Made by a program: the position numbers and the translations under genes
Source of the DNA: Ixodes scapularis
Lineage: Eukaryota > Arthropoda > Arachnida > Ixodida > Ixodidae
Assembly (NCBI RefSeq): GCF_016920785.2
Contig: NW_024609884.1
Span: forward strand, 34,206,080 to 34,270,079
DNA: 64,000 nt
Direction of reading: 5' to 3'
Notes under the pieces: generated by a model
Database searches by the model: none
Told to the model about the DNA's origin: nothing
The model's input: the letters and a program-made list of their open reading frames with translations, nothing else
In this document: in pieces, positions 57,416 through 64,000 of the stretch
Layout: the number at the start of each line of letters is the position of its first letter
Numbering within the stretch: the first letter of the stretch is position 1

Positions 57416-59262
57416 AGATGTAGGCCGCATCGGCATTTACGATGAAGGAACAGCAGAAAACCACGAACTGCTGTTCCAGCGTTTCCAAGCGTTGCGGTAG
57501 ACTATCCGGAAAAAAAACAAAAAAAAACGGTAGTTTATAAGAGCTTTTGAATGCTTCTTCTTTTTTTTTTTTCTTGTTTCAGTTCTATCCTTTGTATCTC
57601 TACTAGTCTAATGTTGTCCCAATAGTTTTCAAAATGCTGTTCTTTTTTTTTTCGCAAACTTTTTTTATTTTTTTTTCCATTACCTTATATCGTTAGGTAG
57701 CGTCCTTTGTTATCCTACGATAGTTTTAAGACAATTTGTTAATATTTTACGGATTTTTCTTACATTTCTTAAATATTACTTTTCGGTGCCTAGATACCTA
57801 ACTATTTATAATATTCGCGGATAAATAATAAACTGAAGAAAGTTTCACAAAAGATCTGTTATTTTATAGGTTTCGTTCTCAAACTCTCGACATTAACGTT
57901 AAAAAAAAAGGAGTCGAATCTAAATTATTTAGGCGTTAGAAAGGAACACATTTTCAAGTATCAAAGTTAGGTGTGTTTTCTCCTTCAAAGCCCAACGATT
58001 CCGCCTTTAATAATATATGGGTTGCAACAGCAGAAAAGCGACCGAACCAAAATATACATGATTTTCCTTCTTTGCCAGAGGAAGCGCGCATCTCCATTGC
58101 GGACGCGTAAAAAGACTCGCGTTCATACTTTCAAACATTTTAATCATTTAGTGGCGCAATCTCGCGAGTATACCGTGGCAGTCACCGGACCGGAGGAGCA
58201 CTCCCCATAGACTCCACGGCGTGTGCGGTCGCCCCAAGCATTTTTAGCGCGCGGCGGATACGGTTTAGGAGAGCCACTAAATATGCCACGCTTACGAGTA
58301 ACGACATTTCAGACATCTTACTGCTCGAAATTACAGCTGCTGCAGTTATTCGAAGCTTCATCTGAAATCCCCAGAAAACACGCTTTTCCGTCCTTAAAAA
58401 AAGAAAAAAAAAAAAAAAAAAGAAATACAGTTCGTGACAGAGAAAAGGCAATTTCGCCTGAGCTCCTTGCCGCCGTACCTGACGCCTCAGTAAGTCGCAC
58501 TTTCTAGAAGCAACGATCGCCACTTTCGTTCGCTCTAAACTAGGCACCAAATAGAATCGAGGAAGGTACAGGAGGGAGCGGGGAAGGCGAAATGCACGGC
58601 TGCGCCGCATATTCACACGAATAGGCGATCTTCGCCCTTACTTATTTTTACTTCACGGTCTTAGGCGCCTTTCATTACAACTATATAGTAATATAGTGGC
58701 ATGTATACCCGGGCCTAGAGTAATAGACTCTCAATCGAATGTTAGCTTTCTTATAGTTTCAGGGGCTCTTATTTTAACTCGTGAAATTTGCGGCACCTGA
58801 AGCACTGTTTTGTACAACAGGCTTATGATTGAGTCGTTCAATGGGTCTTAGTGTTTTATCAACCTGACGACTGCGTAGCTTAGAAAATAAGCCGAGAAGT
58901 TAGACGAGACGTCTTATTGGTGAAGTTATCTCCTAGCCTGACTGCACCTATACATGGAACCCCGAAGTAGTCTCTAAACTTTGCAGTTCCGGCCGGACTA
59001 AGACACGAAAAACAAATGCGGAAATGTTGAATTTGCGCTAATTATATTGCGCAGTGTATATTTGTTTCCCAAACGGTTGTCTCAACTCTATTGGGGGTTG
59101 CTCGTTGATATTATGAATAAATATTTTTCTTACTAACATACCTTAGATGATTGTTATTTTACAGTATTCACTTTTAAGACAACTGACGACGAAATGTCGT
59201 CACTTATATTTTGCTATGACATACAAGCGCAGGAAGCGATACCTGTCTTGGGCAGCTATTCG
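57416..59262. other. No gene seen
   Basis: T-rich and A-rich tracts with no recognised gene. A minus-strand frame at 58182-58616 is open but includes an A/T homopolymer translation and no domain. Confidence 0.4.
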
Positions 59263-60078
59263 TGACGTGAGCGATCGAAAGCGTCGCTGTGGTCCGCCCA
59301 CCACAATTGGCTGAATGTTGACTATGACGTCAGCAAAGGGTGTCTCACCTATGGAAATAAGAGGGATGTAAGAACTTCTATTTTGACGGTGTTGGCAGTG
59401 TCGCTTTGAGACCGCTATAATTTCAGGCTTCCAGAATGCTAATTACAAACACCATCGAACTTGTGGTTCACAAGGCAATGACGTCACGAAAGGTAACCGA
59501 TCGAGGGCGCCACCGAAACATCTCGCCGCTAATTGAGCACGTCCTGATTCACACATTTTATTAAATCATTGCTCCTACACCAATCATATTCCTCTAACCT
59601 CGTTTCATGGTGCACTATGATAGCGACCATGAATCAGTGGGACCCGAGGATTGTATAATGTCTTTAAAGAAAATACTGAGTATAGGGCTTCTCGCTATTT
59701 GCTAAGGAAAAAGTAGGCGATGGGTACCCGCGTGCGCTCGCGCTCGTTGAGAGCCGATCAAAGCTTTGCACGCGCCGTCTACACTACTTCTGTAATGCCA
59801 GAAAAAGTTGTTGTTGTTGAGTATTAGCGGCGATATGTTTTATGGCGCTCTCCTATGGTTACCTTTCGTGACGTCATTACCTTGCGAACAACGAGTTCGA
59901 TGGTGTTTGTAAGGAGCATGGTGGAAGCTTGAAATCATTGCGCTCTTAAAGCAACACTACCAACACCGTCGAAATCGAAGTTCTTCCATTCCTCTTATTT
60001 CTGTCGATGAGAGATCCTTTGCATTCGGTCAATCGTGGAAGGCCGACCACAGCGACGCTTTCGATGGCGCACGTCGCC
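59263..60078. mobile_element. Fold-back element, ~260-bp arms
   Basis: 59263-59534 is the reverse complement of 59823-60078: outer CCACAGCGACGCTTTCGAT, CCAACACCGTCGAAAT, TTCGATGGTGTTTGT, inner ATTAGCGGCGA(T/G)ATGTTT. The 290-base spacer is not duplicated. A solo arm lies at 26343-26615. Confidence 0.8.
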
Positions 60079-62059
60079 AAAAGAATAGTTTATGAATGGC
60101 GATTGAATTTTGTATTTCGGGAAACCTTTTGTGAGGCTGGACACTCATTGTTACCTAAAGCAAAGAGCACGCTGAAGGAAACGATAAAAAAAATGAGTAT
60201 TCTTCTACACGCGACCTTGTAAATGTAAAACGATCGCACAGAAGCATAAGTAAGAGTGAAAGTTGAATACAATCTACAATAACTGTCTCAGCGAAAAAAA
60301 AAAAAAAAACTCGCGATAAAAAAAAGAGCATTTGGAGAAGAGAAAAAGGATAACACAAATTCCCTCGTATATGGTTACATGCACTCAACCGGATAAAAGA
60401 CACAGAGAAGAGAATGTTCTAGTGCATGTCCGAAACAGGACCCGGAAAATCGAAGCGGCTATGTACGAATACAAAGTAAATGTTTTGCTCGAGTTGAGAG
60501 CTCCAGTAGATGAATTTCTCGATTACTTATCACATCAGATAAACTTCAGCGACAAGATTAAGTCGTAATAAAACAATGCTTCTCGCAGCACTTCCTCAAG
60601 GAAGAACACGTAAGCAAAGTAGGTGTCCGTCTTAGTATAAACAAATGCCCGATTCGTGATTAACAATACATACGTTAGAAATGCCATCAGCGAATGGGTT
60701 CTTTTAATAATATGCCATCAGGATGGTCATGCTTCTTTTTCTTGAGTTGTTAGAACTTGCAGAGCTTGCTGGGGTGGCTCCTGCAAACAGGTTCGTTTTC
60801 GCGAACACGTAACTTTTGCGAACTTCGCGAAAGTTACGGTATACGTATTCGTTACCCCTGGGAATGAAAGTAAAGCATAGCACCCTAAAGCGCGAACTGT
60901 TGTGCCCGTGAAACATTCTCCAATTACGCACTTCGTAATGTTCGCGAAATATTAAACCCGTAAAAATAAATTAGTTTACAGTATATGTCGCACCTCGTCC
61001 TTTCGCGGCTCTCAGCCTCAGCTGGCCAAGAGTGTAATGCGGTTTAGAGGCCGTTGCGTCGTCTAATATACAATTCGGACATTTCAATCAACGCCGAAAT
61101 CTTACGCGAATTCAGGAAAGCGAAGCGTTTTACCACGCTCGGCTGAGGTTGAAACGGCAACATTTCCCTGGGGTCTAAACTCTAGCTACCGTAGGTCGAA
61201 CGACCACTACAGAGATTTGAGCCGCTTCTGGTTGAACTAACCTGAGCAGGAAGCGAAGTTCAGGACACTTCAGACCACGGAGCATTTCTCTGTTGGCCAT
61301 TGATTGGCAGAAGGCACACAAAATGAAAGAGAGATAAGTATGCATTTATTAAACCAATAGGTCAACCTGAGGTCTTAGTGCCGGTTTGCTCCACTCTGAA
61401 ATGAACGGTAGTGAAACTAATAAAATATAATAAATTAAAAAAGGAAAGTAGAAAAAGTGATTGAAAGTTAAATTAATAAATAACAATAATAATAAGTGAA
61501 AAGGAAAGTATTTCAGTCACAAATGGAATTCATTCCCATTTTAGTTCACTTCGACGCACAGGATTATTCATCGCACTCTTTGGAAGGGCAAGTCTAACCG
61601 CCTGGGTTTGACAGGGTTCTCGAAGTTTTCACCAATAAGAACGCCAAACACACTAAAATTGACTTCCAAGAGCGTCGGCCATAAAAAAAAAATGGTAGTC
61701 TAGTTAAACATTCAACGTTCGCTTGGCCGTCTTTTAAAAGGACGACCGAGGCGAAAATATCAAACGCTCGAGCACAGTCTTCACTGCATGTAACACACCA
61801 AAAACAAAACAATAAACCATCACTCGTTATGCCTTCAAAGATCCCATTATAAAAAACTTCGAGCGCTCGTAAAAACAAAAAGGTACACAAACTAAAAAAC
61901 AGAAAAACGAGCAGTTTCTGAATTTGAATAAGCTGCGAGAGACAGGATGTAGGCACCTTAAATATAACGCGCGTAAAGGATTTGTTTTATGCTGCCAAAA
62001 TTACAGTTTGCATTACTTTAAGTCAGAGCAGAGCCGTCGGTACGACCTGAGGGGCCCAA
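60079..62059. other. No gene seen
   Basis: Unassigned sequence; contains an imperfect 31-base palindrome CGTAACTTTTGCG...CGCGAAAGTTACG (60809-60839) and AT-rich tracts near 61430-61500. Confidence 0.4.
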
Positions 62060-62282
62060 TCAGGCAGCGCCAAAAAGCGCAACGTCACCGCCATCGTCGT
62101 CTTGCAGGGCGTGCGTTAGAGTACCGGCCCATTCAATCAAATTCAGAGGGTGCGCAGTGAACTTGCGCACTTGGTCAGTGTGTGAGCCCGTTTGTGTGCT
62201 CACTCCCTGACGAAAGGTGAAACGATGCATCGTAGGAGTCGAGTAATCGTCAATTAAAATTTCACCGTAGCTGGGACCTCTG
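62060..62282 (-). CDS. Candidate terminal exon (weak)
   Basis: On the minus strand a pyrimidine-rich tract precedes an AG (GGTGGACAG), followed by an open frame of about 73 codons ending in TGA (62062-62060). The peptide (SRGPSYGEILIDDYSTPTMH, then FTAHPLNLIEWAGTLTHALQ) has ordinary amino-acid usage, but I do not recognise it. The minus-strand word opposite CCCTGACGAAAGGTGAAACG suggests that it may instead be a repeat end. Confidence 0.3.
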
Positions 62283-62582
62283 CTGTCCACCGAGAGTAGG
62301 ACAGGAAGAGAGAAAGAAGAAAAACTAGAGAAAGTGACGTCATTGGTGGTGTCAGGTGGCCCCTGCGAAACATTACTAGATTAGCTCAGTTAAGAAACTG
62401 ATTATTGACGCTGCTTGCACAAGCACTAACCCGCCCCATCCCTCCACAGCTCGCCTCTCGTCATTCGAAACACAGCGTCTAGGTAGCGTTTCATCGTACT
62501 CTATAAAACACACACTTTTGAAAAGAAAATCGAGATGGCGCTTCAAACGACGGGAGGCTTTACTGGAAGCGTGATTGAGCAA

Positions 62583-62606
62583 GGGGGGGGGGGGGGGGGG
62601 GGGGGG
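62583..62606 (+). repeat. G24 homopolymer
   Basis: Longest pure G run in the window. Confidence 0.95.
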
Positions 62607-62874
62607 CACAGCTGGAGTTCAACGACTGAGGTAATCTAGTAACGTTGTCCTTGCTCGCCGTTCATCTGGCCTGGAGGTGCCGACTATGGTATAACGCCGC
62701 CTTTGAGAGATAACAGGTGGCAGAGAGCTTCGCTGCATGCCCCGCAGCAATTGCTGTACTTTTGTTATGAAATAAAGACGGGTTGCGCTAAATCCTGCCC
62801 ATTTTGAGTACGGTAACCGAAATCAGAAGACAAAAATTCATATATGAATGCCGTTCCTAACTCAGTTTATTTTC

Positions 62875-63064
62875 ATGCGCGTGCGTGCGTGTGCCTGCAT
62901 GCGTGTGTGTACGTACGTGAGTACCTGCCTATGTGTGCGTGTGCACTTGCATGCATGTGTGCGCGTGCCTGTGTGTGTGTGTGTGAGCGTGCGTGCCTGC
63001 GTGTATATGCATCCGTGCATGCCTGTGCGCGCGCGTGCGCGCGCGTACTTGCGTTTGTGTGCGT
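62875..63064. repeat. Degenerate (TGCG/TGTG)n array
   Basis: About 190 bases of alternating GT/GC/AT words. Open in several frames; the Cys/Val/Arg-rich translations are artefacts. Confidence 0.9.
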
Positions 63065-63681
63065 GGAAGTGCTTCAGCTTACGGATAACACGCGCTAAAG
63101 AAGCTCTTGACGAAGCGCCGACTGCCACTCTTTATGCTTTCAGGAGATTCCACTGAGGAGCCCCCAAAAGCGTAACGCAAAGTAAGACTCCGCCGTAAAG
63201 CAAACTTAGCAAAAGACGACCACTTTCAAGTCCCTTCGCGCTTCAAATGTGCGAGGCACCTTGAAAACTGTTAAGCGAATCCGCACCCGTTTGCCCTCCA
63301 GCGGTGAACACGACGAACCGCGACAGCTTGTTTTGACAGGGGCATTCAGTATGTTTCCATCTTGTTTACAAAAAAAGCAAAGCAACAAAAAAAAAATGAA
63401 AGAGAGAAAGAGAGAAAAAGTAAAAGGAAGGGAGACATGACGTCCCGAGGCGGGGCGTGCGCTCGTCCTGCACTTCATCTGACCCGGGGCATCTGTCTGG
63501 CCAGTCGGCGTCAAGCTCGAGACAAGGTGGACGCGTTTTTTCTTCGTGGGGCATCGTGTTTGTGCTCTTCCAACAGCAGCATCAACCAGTCTCACACCGA
63601 CCTGTCACAATCCCACGTTTCGAAAGACGAATTATTGGCGCCGTATGTTTTGGTTGTTGCTTTTGTTTTGTATGTGTACAG

Positions 63682-63758
63682 GTCCGATAAAAAGGGGTTC
63701 GCGCGGTTTTCAGCGGATTGAAGAATTGTATCGCATCACAGCGACTCTCAACACAAAG
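63682..63758 (+). CDS. Candidate 77-bp internal exon
   Basis: Good pyrimidine-rich acceptor (TTTTGTTTTGTATGTGTACAG), 77 bases reading PIKRGSRGFQRIEELYRITA then TLNTK, and a consensus donor (AAAG|GTAAGCG). Entry phase 1, exit phase 0. The peptide is not recognised. Both splice signals are better than elsewhere in this part of the window. Confidence 0.35.
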
Positions 63759-64000
63759 GTAAGCGCGCACGAATATTAACGAACGAATAAAAAAATTCCG
63801 TTCTTTGTATATTTGATGCTCCTTTTTCTGTTTTGTATTCCTACCCGAAGCATTTCGTCATTTTCAATACAAAAGCTTGAAATGTACAAAATACGGCATG
63901 GCAATCGGCAGTACAACAACGACGCTTGTACGCTATGTTTAGGACGTTTAAACTTAGTTGCAAAGTTTCCCTGAAATTGCATATGAATAGCACCTCTTTG

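Noticed and set aside
62205..62230. Second hammerhead-like motif (CCTGACGAAAGGTGAAACG)
   Set aside because: The core is CTGACGA rather than CTGATGA and the putative stem II is absent.
62844..63156. Cys/Val/Arg-rich frames
   Set aside because: Translation of the degenerate TGCG/TGTG array.

Overview
This is eukaryotic, AT-rich, non-coding-dominated DNA with very few long open reading frames. It contains tRNA-derived SINEs, non-LTR retrotransposon remains, many fold-back (inverted-repeat) DNA elements and long microsatellites. The SINEs (a tRNA head followed by a conserved 'GGTCGCGCACCAGTCACCTA' body, and a second family with a 'GATTTCGGTGCACGT'-like body), the CR1/L2/Jockey-like and Tx1/L1-like LINEs and the interstitial AACCT-type telomere-like motif together suggest an arthropod, most likely an ixodid tick. 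That assignment is inference from general familiarity with tick repeats, not from a search.

Layout. 0-2 kb holds the only convincing piece of a host gene: a GC-rich exon on the minus strand (about 915-1617) ending in a consensus splice donor. 2-7.1 kb is non-coding with a fold-back element (4.85-5.46 kb), a hAT-like MITE with 8-bp target duplications (5.53-5.92 kb), a 103-bp hairpin insertion (6.75-6.85 kb) and a palindromic MITE (6.89-7.08 kb). 7.9-14.4 kb holds two same-strand LINE copies of one family, one nearly intact over the reverse transcriptase, the other badly decayed. 14.4-21.4 kb is a run of long inverted-repeat elements, including two copies of one TA-flanked family, and a long tetranucleotide microsatellite. 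21.4-29 kb is mostly unrecognised sequence with small hairpins. 30.4-31.0 kb has a LINE ORF1 (gag-like) fragment. 31-36 kb is dense in inverted repeats. 37.2-41.9 kb is a decayed Tx1/L1-like LINE (zinc knuckle, endonuclease, reverse transcriptase, C-terminal Cys/His region) split by a 0.5-kb insertion. 42.7-43.5 kb and 51.7-53.95 kb contain TTAA-flanked elements. 44.1-46.7 kb is one 2.66-kb inverted repeat with arms of about 1 kb. 54.4-55.1 kb is a SINE cluster. 56.6-57.4 kb is an unusual triple repeat punctuated by pure (TA)n. 59.3-60.1 kb is another fold-back, with a solo relative at 26.3 kb. The last 8 kb is mainly unassigned, with two possible short exons.

There is no operon-like or cooperating gene set here; the window is best read as intronic or intergenic DNA around one or a few host genes, built up by nested transposon insertions. 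No complete, functional protein-coding gene is visible.
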